Positions 1 to 6,950 of a stretch of DNA of 10,769 bases are shown here, in pieces. This DNA comes from Clostridiaceae bacterium (GTDB lineage: Bacteria > Bacillota > Clostridia > DSM-8532). The stretch is taken from NCBI GenBank assembly GCA_012727625.1, contig JAAYGP010000214.1:1-10769 (forward strand). The letters run 5' to 3'. The notes beneath the pieces were generated by a model, which saw only the letters and a list, made by a program, of their open reading frames with translations, did not search any database and had not been told where the DNA came from. The stretch's first letter is position 1, and the number at the start of each line of letters is the position of its first letter. Position numbers and translations under genes: made by a program.

Positions 1-593
1 GCAGCCTGATCCCAAGATTCTACGAAGTGAATGACGGCTCGATAACGATAGATGGAAAGGATATCAGGGATCTAACCCTGGAATCCTTGAGAAAAAACAT
101 AGGCATGGTGCAGCAGGATGTATATCTCTTTTCCGGTACAATAGCTGAAAATATATTATACGGCAAGCCCGATGCCACCATGGAAGAGGTTTTGGAAGCT
201 GCTAAACTTGCCAATGCCCATCAGTTTATTATGGAAATGGAAAACGGCTATAACACATTTACCGGAGAACGCGGGGTTAAGCTTTCCGGAGGTCAGAAGC
301 AGAGGATTTCGATTGCCAGGGCTTTTTTGAAGAATCCCCCGATTTTGATCCTGGATGAAGCGACTTCCTCGCTTGATAATGAAAGCGAGAGGCTTGTGCA
401 GGAGTCCCTGAACAAACTGGCTCAGGGAAGAACAACCTTAATTATTGCCCACAGGCTTTCAACCATAAAAAATGCGGATAATATAGTAGTGCTTACTGCC
501 AATGGTATTGAAGAGATGGGAACTCATGCTGAATTAATGGAAAAAGGCGGGGTTTACGCCCAGCTTTACAAGGAAGGCTTTTCAGAGGTTTAG
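1..593 (+). CDS. ABC exporter ATP-binding domain, C-terminal fragment (5' end outside window)
   Basis: This is the end of an ATP-binding cassette ATPase of the fused membrane-domain/ATPase exporter type (MsbA/BmrA-like), which would hydrolyse ATP to move a substrate across the cytoplasmic membrane. The reading frame is open from the first complete codon at 3, so the GTG at 27 is internal and not the start. Counting codon 3 as residue 1 (196 visible residues), the Q-loop VQQD lies near 36-39, the signature LSGGQ at 94-98, Walker B ILILDE ending at about 119 with the following ATSSLD D-loop, and the switch histidine in IIAHRLST near 150. The Walker A motif and all membrane helices lie upstream of the window. 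The substrate cannot be inferred. The stop is TAG at 591-593, followed by two hairpins and a promoter, so this appears to be the last gene of its transcript. Confidence 0.93.
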   Translation, partial: SLIPRFYEVNDGSITIDGKDIRDLTLESLRKNIGMVQQDVYLFSGTIAENILYGKPDATMEEVLEAAKLANAHQFIMEMENGYNTFTGERGVKLSGGQKQRISIARAFLKNPPILILDEATSSLDNESERLVQESLNKLAQGRTTLIIAHRLSTIKNADNIVVLTANGIEEMGTHAELMEKGGVYAQLYKEGFSEV

Positions 594-612
594 GCTGCAT
601 AACGCGCCACAA

Positions 613-635
613 GCTCCGGTCCTGAGTTCCGGAGC
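613..635 (+). terminator. Hairpin after the ABC gene, possible terminator
   Basis: GCTCCGG (613-619) and CCGGAGC (629-635) form a perfect 7-bp GC-rich stem with a 9-base loop, 20 bases after the ABC stop codon. No T-run follows, so it is not a classical intrinsic terminator. It could be an RNA 3'-end stabiliser or work together with the second hairpin at 648-672. Confidence 0.4.
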
Positions 636-647
636 CCGCGGACTTAA

Positions 648-672
648 CTGTCAGACTGCCTTTGAGTGACAG
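648..672. repeat. Inverted repeat upstream of the yerC-secA promoter
   Basis: CTGTCA (648-653) and TGACAG (667-672) are perfect 6-base arms separated by 13 bases. The repeat ends 10 bases before the -35 box at 683. It could be a second terminator hairpin for the ABC transcript or an operator beside the promoter; the sequence does not decide. Confidence 0.3.
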
Positions 673-682
673 CTAATTTGGT

Positions 683-711
683 TTGACTTTGTTTGACTTA
701 TTGGCTAAAAT
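683..711 (+). promoter_or_regulatory. Sigma-A-type promoter for yerC-secA-folC
   Basis: TTGACT (683-688) and TAAAAT (706-711) are separated by exactly 17 bases, each matching the vegetative consensus at five of six positions. Transcription would start near 718, giving a leader of about 70 bases before yerC. The -35 box is part of a tandem direct repeat, GTTTGACTTT then GTTTGACTTA (681-700). The second copy has no good -10 at correct spacing. Confidence 0.65.
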
Positions 712-778
712 ATGAATTAATAAGTGAGGTATATTACATACGCATCTTGGAGCCTCTTTATTAGTTTTTCACAGTAAT

Positions 779-784
779 GGAGTG
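779..784 (+). promoter_or_regulatory. Ribosome binding site fixing the yerC start
   Basis: GGAGTG ends 6 bases before the TTG at 791 but only 3 bases before the TTG at 788, and it overlaps the in-frame GTG at 782. The spacing therefore favours TTG 791 as the start. Confidence 0.55.
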
Positions 785-790
785 ATATTG

Positions 791-1099
791 TTGAACAGAA
801 AGCTGCAGGATGAATTAACGGACAAATTGTTTGAAGCTATTCTGTTATTAAAAAACAAAGAAGAGTGTTACAGCTTTTTTGAGGATGTGGGCACTATTTC
901 AGAGATAAAAGCTTTTGCCCAGCGTCTTGAGGTTGCCAAAATGCTGGATGAGGGAAAGACATACCGTGAAATACATGAAAAAACAGGAGCCAGTGAGGCA
1001 ACGATAAGCAGAGTCAGCCGCTCCCTGCATTACGGTGCTGATGGTTACCGATTGGTTTTAAACCGGTTGAAGAGTTTAAAAGAAGGAGAGAAGGAGTAA
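791..1099 (+). CDS. yerC: TrpR-like transcriptional regulator, YerC/YecD family
   Basis: A small (102 aa) all-helical DNA-binding protein of the Trp-repressor-like family known as YerC/YecD in Bacillus. Its physiological target is not established, so no ligand is claimed. Counted from TTG 791, the conserved family stretch FAQRLEVAKML is at about 42-52, and the helix-turn-helix is at about 57-80 with recognition-helix sequence GASEATISRVSRSL. The start was chosen by the GGAGTG ribosome site; GTG 782 and TTG 788 are alternatives adding one to three residues. The stop is one base before the secA start, and the secA ribosome binding site lies inside the last codons, so the two are almost certainly co-transcribed and translationally coupled. 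Autoregulation of this operon through the palindromic or repeated DNA around 648-711 is possible but only inferred. Confidence 0.9.
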   Translation: MNRKLQDELTDKLFEAILLLKNKEECYSFFEDVGTISEIKAFAQRLEVAKMLDEGKTYREIHEKTGASEATISRVSRSLHYGADGYRLVLNRLKSLKEGEKE

Positions 1100-1100
1100 T

Positions 1101-3827
1101 TTGAAAATATTTGAGAAAATATTCGGAAGTTATAGTGAACGGGAAATAAAAAGGCTGCTGCCGATCGTGGATAGAATAGAGGCTTTGGAAAGTGAAATTG
1201 GGAAGCTGTCTGATTCAGAATTAAGAGCAAAAACACCATGGTTCAAACAAAGGCTGAAGAACGGAGAAACTCTGGATGATATTCTTCCCGAAGCGTTTGC
1301 CGTCGTAAGGGAATCTTCAAAAAGGGTTCTGGGAATGCGGCATTACCGCGTACAACTTATTGGCGGGATTGTTCTCCACCAGGGAAGAATAGCGGAAATG
1401 AAAACCGGAGAAGGAAAAACACTGGTTGCAACTTTGCCTGTCTATTTAAATGCGCTTGAGGGTAAAGGCGTTCATATTGTAACTGTTAATGATTACCTTG
1501 CCCAGCGTGACGCTGACTGGATGGGCAAGGTTTATCAGTTTCTGGGGCTTTCTGTTGGCGTTATAATTCATGGTCTTGACAATGATCAGCGCCTTAAAGC
1601 CTATAACTGCGATATTACCTATGGAACAAACAATGAATTCGGCTTTGATTATTTGCGTGACAACATGGTTGTGTACCGTGAGCATATGGTGCAAAGAGGT
1701 CATCATTACGCGATAGTGGACGAGGTTGACTCCATATTGATAGATGAAGCCCGTACACCGCTGATAATATCGGGGCAGGGGGATAAATCCACCGATTTGT
1801 ATCAGCAGGCCGACAATTTTGCCCGCAGGCTTAAGAAGAAAGTTGTCAAGGAAACTGATGACAAGGTTCATGATGATGACGATGATGCCGATTATATTGT
1901 CGACGAAAAGGCCCACACCTCCACTCTTACGGAAAAAGGCGTTGCGAAGGCAGAGCAGTTCTTCCGCACAGAAAACCTGTCAGATCCTGAAAACATGACT
2001 ATATCCCACCATATTAACCAGGCGATAAAAGCTTATGGTTTGATGAAAAAGGATGTGGACTATGTTATAAAAGACGGTGAAGTAATAATTGTTGATGAAT
2101 TCACCGGTCGTCTCATGTATGGAAGACGATACAGTGAAGGTCTTCATCAGGCCATTGAAGCAAAGGAAGGGGTTAAGGTCGAGAGGGAAAGCAAGACCCT
2201 GGCTACTATTACCTTTCAGAATTATTTCAGAATGTATAAAAAACTTGCCGGCATGACAGGTACCGCGTTAACCGAAGAGCAGGAGTTTCAGGCGATTTAC
2301 AAGCTTGATGTTATCGCGATTCCAACAAACATGCCTGTTATCCGCAAGGATCATCCGGATGTGGTCTATAAGACCATGGCCGGTAAATTCAAAGCCGTAA
2401 TGGCGGATATTGAAGAAAGTCATAAAAAAGGCCAGCCTGTGCTGGTTGGCACAATATCCATTGAAACATCCGAGCATCTTAGTCAATTGCTTAAAAAACG
2501 CGGTATTAAACATAATGTTCTTAACGCGAAATACCATGAAAAGGAAGCTGAAATTGTTGCCCAGGCCGGAAAGTTCGGGGCAATCACAATAGCCACCAAC
2601 ATGGCAGGCCGCGGAACCGACATTATGCTTGGCGGAAATCCCGAGTTTCTTGCAAAACAGGAGATGCGAAAGCAGGGAATGGACGAGTTTTATATTAACA
2701 TGGCCACCAGCTTTAATGAAACTGATGATCCGGAAATTCTGAAAGCACGATCCATATATAAAAATCTCTATGATCAATTCAAGAAAGAGACCGATGCCGA
2801 AAAAATCCGTGTTATTGAGGCAGGTGGCTTAAAAATAATCGGAACGGAACGGCATGAATCAAGACGCATAGACAACCAGCTGCGGGGCCGTTCGGGGCGC
2901 CAGGGCGATCCGGGGGAATCCAGGTTCTATATATCCCTGGAAGATGATTTAATGCGCCTTTTCGGTTCCGATAGGCTTATGAATGTTGTAAACATGTTAG
3001 GTCTTGAGGAGGATCAGCCTATAGAGCATAAAATGCTTTCAAACACAATAGAAAACGCGCAGAAAAAAATTGAAGGCATAAACTTTAACAGGCGCAAAAA
3101 TGTTCTGCAGTATGACGATGTTATGAACCAGCAGCGTGAGGTTATATACAACGAACGATACAAGGTCCTGAACGGCGAGAACCTGAAAAACAATTTCATA
3201 AAGATGATAGAGGGTGTTGCAGATTATATTACGGAATTGTATTGTAAAGAAAACCCATACCCTGAAAACTGGGACTGGAAAGGGATAAAGACATATGCCG
3301 AAAGTGCGCTTCTTCCAGCCGGTTCTCTTAAATATGAAGAGTATGATATGGAGAGCATGAGCGTTGATAACCTGAAGCAGATCATGAATGACATTGCGAT
3401 CGGGCGCTACAACAAACTGGAGGAAGAGCTTGGAAGCGAAATAATGCGCGAGCTGGAGCGGCGTATATTATTAAAGAATGTTGATATAAAATGGATGGAT
3501 CACATAGATGCGATGGATCAGCTCAAGGCCGGTATAGGCTTAAGAGCATACGGCCAAAAGGATCCTATAGTCGAATTCCGTATGGAAAGCTCTGATATGT
3601 TCGACGAAATGATTCGCAGTATTCAGCATGATTCTGTTAAGGAACTTCTCAGTGTGAAAAAGGAGAATCTTATAATACAAAGAACCCAGGTAGCACAGCC
3701 TGTTTCGGCATCTCACGGCGAGGATACCGTAAGAAAGCCAAAAAAGAGAGAAACATATAAAGTAGGGCGTAACGATCCATGTCCATGCGGAAGCGGAAAG
3801 AAATATAAAAAATGTTGTGGGGCATAA
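1101..3827 (+). CDS. secA: Preprotein translocase ATPase SecA
   Basis: SecA is the ATP-driven motor that pushes unfolded preproteins through the SecYEG channel from the cytoplasmic face of the membrane. The 908-residue length is normal. Visible motifs are Walker A MKTGEGKT (100-107), Walker B DEVD (207-210), second-helicase-domain motifs AGRGTDI (502-508) and GRSGRQGDPG (596-605), and the C-terminal zinc-binding tail with Cys894, Cys896, Cys905 and Cys906. Residues about 252-264 form a very acidic loop (ETDDKV then HDDDDDAD) between the first nucleotide-binding domain and the preprotein cross-linking region. The start is TTG, supported by AAGGAG at 1091-1096, and the N-terminus MKIFEKIFG fits other clostridial SecA proteins. 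It lies between yerC (1-base gap) and folC (8-base gap). No second SecA or accessory Sec gene is present in the window. Confidence 0.99.
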   Translation: MKIFEKIFGSYSEREIKRLLPIVDRIEALESEIGKLSDSELRAKTPWFKQRLKNGETLDDILPEAFAVVRESSKRVLGMRHYRVQLIGGIVLHQGRIAEMKTGEGKTLVATLPVYLNALEGKGVHIVTVNDYLAQRDADWMGKVYQFLGLSVGVIIHGLDNDQRLKAYNCDITYGTNNEFGFDYLRDNMVVYREHMVQRGHHYAIVDEVDSILIDEARTPLIISGQGDKSTDLYQQADNFARRLKKKVVKETDDKVHDDDDDADYIVDEKAHTSTLTEKGVAKAEQFFRTENLSDPENMTISHHINQAIKAYGLMKKDVDYVIKDGEVIIVDEFTGRLMYGRRYSEGLHQAIEAKEGVKVERESKTLATITFQNYFRMYKKLAGMTGTALTEEQEFQAIYKLDVIAIPTNMPVIRKDHPDVVYKTMAGKFKAVMADIEESHKKGQPVLVGTISIETSEHLSQLLKKRGIKHNVLNAKYHEKEAEIVAQAGKFGAITIATNMAGRGTDIMLGGNPEFLAKQEMRKQGMDEFYINMATSFNETDDPEILKARSIYKNLYDQFKKETDAEKIRVIEAGGLKIIGTERHESRRIDNQLRGRSGRQGDPGESRFYISLEDDLMRLFGSDRLMNVVNMLGLEEDQPIEHKMLSNTIENAQKKIEGINFNRRKNVLQYDDVMNQQREVIYNERYKVLNGENLKNNFIKMIEGVADYITELYCKENPYPENWDWKGIKTYAESALLPAGSLKYEEYDMESMSVDNLKQIMNDIAIGRYNKLEEELGSEIMRELERRILLKNVDIKWMDHIDAMDQLKAGIGLRAYGQKDPIVEFRMESSDMFDEMIRSIQHDSVKELLSVKKENLIIQRTQVAQPVSASHGEDTVRKPKKRETYKVGRNDPCPCGSGKKYKKCCGA

Positions 3828-3835
3828 ATATATAG

Positions 3836-5113
3836 ATGAACTACAAGGAAGCCATTGAATATATAAATGAATTAGGTCAACTGGGAAGCAGACCGGGTCT
3901 TGAAAGGGTTAAGGAGCTGGCAGGCCGCTTGGGCAATCCACAGGATAAGCTACGGATTATCCATATAACCGGTACAAACGGCAAAGGTTCAACCGCCATG
4001 TTTATAGCAGGCATTTTAATATGTGCCGGTTTTAAAACAGGCCTTTATACATCGCCGCATATTGAAGGAATAAATGAAGAAATCCGGATAAATTGCAAGG
4101 AAATACCCGACGAGGATTTTGCGGAATATGTTATGAAAGTGAAAGCTCAAGCTGATAAAATGGTGGAGGATGGTTTTGATCATCCCACCCGGTTTGAAGT
4201 TTTAACAGCATTGTCATTTCTGTATTTTTATGAGAAAAAATGCGATATTGCTGTAATCGAAGTGGGTATGGGCGGCCGGGCCGATGCAACAAATATAGTT
4301 TTAAACCCGGTTGTCTCTGTTATAACAAAAATAGCGCCGGATCACACCCCCCTGCTTGGCAACTCACCCGAGGATATTGCATACGAAAAGGCAGGAATAA
4401 TAAAAAAAAACGGCAATGTGGTCCTGTATCCCCAGGAAGAAAAAGTTTTAAAAGTCATAAAAGAAGTTTCAGATTCAAAGAATGCCAGGATTTATTATGC
4501 TGATATTAATCAAATATCCGACATACAATTAAGGAGAGGTCAGCTTGGTTTTAATCATCCGGCATATGGCAGGCTTCAAACACCTGTTGTTGGAATCCAT
4601 CAGGCTTATAATGCGGCTGTTGCCATAAAAACCGTTGAGGTTTTAAACAAGGCGGGGAACACAATTACAAAAGACGCTGTTAAAGAGGGGTTTTTTTCAG
4701 CCGAATGGCCGGGCAGGTTTGAACTCTTGCACACAGATCCGGATTTCTATATTGACGGCGGGCACAATCCGGATGCAATACGCTCTTTAATTGAGACATT
4801 CAGAAGGGTTTACCCGGGCAAAAAAGCCAATATTATAATGGGTGTTATGAAAGATAAAGAATATGAAACGATGGTCCGCGAAATTTCGTCCATAGCAAAA
4901 AGCTTTACCGCCATAACTCCGGATAACCCGCGGGCACTTCCGGCAGAAAACCTGGCAAAAGTGATGCATAGGTATTGTAATGATGTTAAATTTAATGATA
5001 CAATAAGAGAAGCAGTGAGAAAATTACTTACATCTGTGTCAAATGATGAAATAATTATTGCCACAGGCTCACTTTATTATATTGGTCAGATTCGGAAAAT
5101 GTTCAAACAGTGA
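3836..5113 (+). CDS. folC: Folylpolyglutamate synthase / dihydrofolate synthase
   Basis: This Mur-ligase-family enzyme adds glutamates to folates with ATP and, in many bacteria, also makes dihydrofolate from dihydropteroate; the single copy here cannot show whether both activities are kept. The 425 residues carry the P-loop GTNGKGS (46-52), the substrate loop TSPH (72-75), EVGMGGRADATN (142-153), the central H170, WPGR (291-294) and DGGHNP (307-312), in the usual order. The ATG at 3836 lies 8 bases after the secA stop. The ribosome site is poor: the nearest G-run, GGGG at 3819-3822, is 13 bases away, so translation probably depends on ribosomes finishing secA. A hairpin overlapping the stop codon suggests the operon ends here. 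Confidence 0.97.
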   Translation: MNYKEAIEYINELGQLGSRPGLERVKELAGRLGNPQDKLRIIHITGTNGKGSTAMFIAGILICAGFKTGLYTSPHIEGINEEIRINCKEIPDEDFAEYVMKVKAQADKMVEDGFDHPTRFEVLTALSFLYFYEKKCDIAVIEVGMGGRADATNIVLNPVVSVITKIAPDHTPLLGNSPEDIAYEKAGIIKKNGNVVLYPQEEKVLKVIKEVSDSKNARIYYADINQISDIQLRRGQLGFNHPAYGRLQTPVVGIHQAYNAAVAIKTVEVLNKAGNTITKDAVKEGFFSAEWPGRFELLHTDPDFYIDGGHNPDAIRSLIETFRRVYPGKKANIIMGVMKDKEYETMVREISSIAKSFTAITPDNPRALPAENLAKVMHRYCNDVKFNDTIREAVRKLLTSVSNDEIIIATGSLYYIGQIRKMFKQ

Positions 5114-5143
5114 ACCTGTTAAACAATATTTAAGTTTCAGGTT
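5113..5143 (+). terminator. Hairpin overlapping the folC stop, possible operon end
   Basis: AACCTG (5113-5118) plus AAAC (5121-5124) pair with GTTT (5134-5137) plus CAGGTT (5138-5143), giving 10 base pairs with a two-base bulge and a 9-base loop. No T-run follows. The right arm runs into the first copy of the dispersed intergenic repeat, so the hairpin may belong to that element. Confidence 0.35.
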
Positions 5144-5370
5144 ACTATTCAGGGCCATAAAAGATATTGTACAATAGCGGAAATATAAGCTGCATTGTTA
5201 TAGCGGGTTGAACCTGGACAAGCCATAGTAAAGATTTATACGAAAATATTAAATTTTTACTCAATCAGTCGGGCTGCCGGCATCTCTCTTCTTTTATACA
5301 TCTTAAGGCTGTTTCCGCTAAGAATCCATAGTCGCACAATATTTATAAAACCTGATTTCTGAAAAGTAAC
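5138..5370 (+). repeat. Dispersed intergenic repeat, copy A (longest)
   Basis: The 33-base core is at 5163-5195, beginning GATATTGTACAATAG and ending AAGCTGCAT. A right arm lies in inverted orientation about 130-165 bases downstream: ATATTGT (5164-5170) pairs with ACAATAT (5336-5342), and TAGCGGAAA (5175-5183) pairs perfectly with TTTCCGCTA (5312-5320). A smaller hairpin, AGTAAA (5227-5232) with TTTACT (5256-5261), sits between. Both flanks (about 5138-5195 and 5305-5370) align with copy B, which lacks the middle. No open reading frame is present. The element fills nearly all of the gap between folC and the TPR gene. It may be a MITE or a structured RNA; the outer limits are uncertain. Confidence 0.7.
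5215..5242 (+). promoter_or_regulatory. Weak candidate promoter for the TPR gene
   Basis: TGGACA (5215-5220) and TATACG (5237-5242) are 16 bases apart. It is the best pair I found in the gap, lies inside repeat copy A, and would leave a leader of about 140 bases that includes the right arm of the repeat. Confidence 0.22.
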
Positions 5371-5376
5371 GGTTGC

Positions 5377-5383
5377 GGGGAGG
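5377..5383 (+). promoter_or_regulatory. Ribosome binding site fixing the TPR gene start
   Basis: GGGGAGG ends 7 bases before ATG 5391. The in-frame TTG at 5373 lies upstream of this site and has no ribosome site of its own, so ATG 5391 is preferred. Confidence 0.75.
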
Positions 5384-5390
5384 CGAGAAC

Positions 5391-6602
5391 ATGTTGAATA
5401 TTAAAATGGAATTGGAGAAATTTCGTCCTGTTCAGTTGGAATTATTGGAGAAAAAAAGCGGTAAATTACCGGATAACATAAGAGAGTCAATTCAACTGTT
5501 CAATAAATCCCTTAAAGATGTCAAGTTTGGCAATGAGGATATGGCCATAATAGCCCTGAAAAAAGCAATTTCAATTAATCCTTCCTTTTATGAGGCAATG
5601 AATCTGCTGGGAATATGTTATTTAATTGCCGATGATGTTGAAATGGCAAGGGAATCTTTTGCCCAGGTCATAGAAGCTGATGACAGCAGCATAAAGGCAA
5701 TGGAATTTATTAAAAAGCTGGATGGTGTTGAAGACACAAATGAGTTAGGCTCAAATATTCACCTTAAAAAAAGTAATAAAACAGGCAGCAGGAAAAAAGT
5801 CAAAAGCGAGCAAATCCGAAAAGCGCCCAAAACGCCTGAAAGAAAAGGGCTTTTTGCGGCCTGGCTTGCCAAAGGGCTGCAAAGTGAGAATAACAATATT
5901 TACGGTCTTAAATACATAGTCGGAATACTGATTGGTGCTTTAATGGTGGGGTTTATATGGTACATGGTACCCACAGACAAGTCGCTTTTTACATTTGAAA
6001 GGGTTGAGAATATAATTAAGGATCCCGAGCTCGAGGAAGAGATTAAAAAGCTTAATGAAAGAATCGCAAAGCTTGAAGATGATATTACAGCCCGTAAGGA
6101 AGAAAACCTTGAGCTCATGGACAGTTTTCAGACATACAAGGACTGGATTGGTCGTCTGGATGAAGCGCAAAATGAATATCTGGCAGGTAATTATATTCAG
6201 AGCGCAGATATTTTAACAAACACACAGGGCATGAAAATTCCTGATGAACTTAACGATAAATACAGGGAATTATGGGATAAAGTCCGCCTGAAAGCTGCTG
6301 AAAAGCTATACCAGGAAGGCACAAACATATATAACGGAAACAGAAACAGATCAGCCGAGGTTTACAAACAGGCACTGACCAAATTTGAAAGTGCAATCAC
6401 ATTTTTGGAGGATGATAAAGTATCGTATCTGCCTGCCCTTTATTACCAGGCAGGGAAAGCGGCGGCCCGTTCTGATGAACTGGAAAGGGCAGTTGAGTTG
6501 TTCGAGACAATAATACGGGATTTTCCCGGCAACTCATACAGTTCATACGCAGCAAGCCGCCTCAGGGAGATTGAAAGCGGCAGGGAAATCTCCGGAAACT
6601 AA
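5391..6602 (+). CDS. Membrane-anchored TPR / coiled-coil protein of unknown function
   Basis: A 403-residue protein with a symmetrical plan. Residues about 33-110 form one or two tetratricopeptide-like units (FGNEDMAIIALKKAISINP, then FYEAMNLLGICYL and FAQVIEAD). About 122-152 is a lysine/arginine-rich linker. One membrane helix spans about 173-193 (YIVGILIGALMVGFIWYMVP). A charged heptad-like coiled coil follows at about 204-247, then a second TPR-like array to the C-terminus, with AALYYQ-type helices around 346-380 ending in FETIIRDFPGNSYSSYAASRLREIE, a pattern seen in YbgF/BamD-type TPRs. No signal peptide is seen. The basic linker before the helix suggests the N-terminal half is cytoplasmic and the C-terminal half outside. 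It is a single gene, convergent with pfp. It could be a scaffold linking cytoplasmic and envelope proteins; no specific partner can be named. Confidence 0.85.
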   Translation: MLNIKMELEKFRPVQLELLEKKSGKLPDNIRESIQLFNKSLKDVKFGNEDMAIIALKKAISINPSFYEAMNLLGICYLIADDVEMARESFAQVIEADDSSIKAMEFIKKLDGVEDTNELGSNIHLKKSNKTGSRKKVKSEQIRKAPKTPERKGLFAAWLAKGLQSENNNIYGLKYIVGILIGALMVGFIWYMVPTDKSLFTFERVENIIKDPELEEEIKKLNERIAKLEDDITARKEENLELMDSFQTYKDWIGRLDEAQNEYLAGNYIQSADILTNTQGMKIPDELNDKYRELWDKVRLKAAEKLYQEGTNIYNGNRNRSAEVYKQALTKFESAITFLEDDKVSYLPALYYQAGKAAARSDELERAVELFETIIRDFPGNSYSSYAASRLREIESGREISGN

Positions 6603-6670
6603 TGGGACAGGTATTTTTAATAATATAAATGAAGTAAAAAAAGGCCCTGGAATAAGAGAGATATAAATGG

Positions 6671-6710
6671 TGGCTCTTTTTTTACTTTGGATTTGATGAA
6701 AAAAGAGCCA
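6671..6710. repeat. 12-base-arm inverted repeat, possible terminator hairpin
   Basis: TGGCTCTTTTTT (6671-6682) and AAAAAAGAGCCA (6699-6710) are perfect complements around a 16-base loop, extendable by two further pairs including one G-U. It lies 68 bases past the TPR stop. The T-run is inside the stem rather than after it, which is unusual for a terminator. An alternative 5-bp stem (6654-6658 with 6674-6678) would place that T-run in the classical position and would exclude the long stem. Confidence 0.5.
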
Positions 6711-6819
6711 TCTTACAGTTTTAAGACAGCTCCCTTGTTTAAAATTCCATGAAGTCCTCCGGCTGCGCCGAAAGCCATTACATATCTTACCAGGCAGAAT
6801 TCCTGATATTACCTTAATT

Positions 6820-6926
6820 CAGTTACTGATAAGGGCAGATATTGCACAATAACGGAAATAAAAGCTTCATTCCGCTAAAGTTTCCTTCCATTACACAATC
6901 TCTTAACAGAACCTGTGAACAGTAAC
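6820..6926 (+). repeat. Dispersed intergenic repeat, copy B (internally deleted)
   Basis: The core at 6838-6870 matches copy A at 29 of 33 positions without gaps. Upstream, CA-GTTACT and AGGGC-AGATATTG align with 5138-5169. Immediately after the core, TTCCGCTAA, CACAAT, AACCTG and AGTAAC recur in the same order as at 5313-5370. Copy B therefore equals copy A minus about 110 internal bases. The two arms can still pair (CGGAA 6853-6857 with TTCCG 6870-6874), but with mismatches elsewhere, so this copy looks partly decayed. It sits between convergent genes, where a promoter role is unlikely. Confidence 0.65.
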
Positions 6927-6950
6927 AATATTCGGCGTCATAACCCGAGT

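Larger units (their letters stand above)
6603..6950. other. 348-base gap between convergent TPR gene and pfp
   Basis: No credible gene is visible here. The stretch holds a 12-base-arm inverted repeat (6671-6710) and dispersed repeat copy B (about 6820-6926). A weak terminator reading is possible for the TPR gene: AAGAG (6654-6658) with CTCTT (6674-6678) followed by more T residues to 6683. No convincing intrinsic terminator for pfp on the minus strand is seen. Confidence 0.6.

Noticed and set aside
721..770. Attenuator or riboswitch in the yerC leader
   Set aside because: Only a 4-bp GAGG/CCTC stem with a large loop before a broken T-run; no riboswitch core recognised.
1446..1916. 156-codon open frame on the minus strand inside secA
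   Set aside because: It is antisense to a perfectly conserved part of SecA including its Walker B region, and has no ribosome site; a shadow frame.
2268..2777. 169-codon open frame on the minus strand inside secA
   Set aside because: It is antisense to the SecA helicase core, its composition reflects secA codon use, and no family is recognisable.
5169..5176. TACAAT in the repeat core as a -10 promoter box
   Set aside because: No matching -35 at 16-18 bases in any copy, and two copies lie between convergent genes where a rightward promoter would face a gene end.
5373..5390. Upstream TTG start for the TPR protein
   Set aside because: It precedes the strong GGGGAGG ribosome site and would begin within or before it; ATG 5391 has proper spacing.
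6667..6696. Nine-codon open frame in the TPR-pfp gap
   Set aside because: Too short, no clear ribosome site, and it overlaps the inverted repeat; no support for translation.
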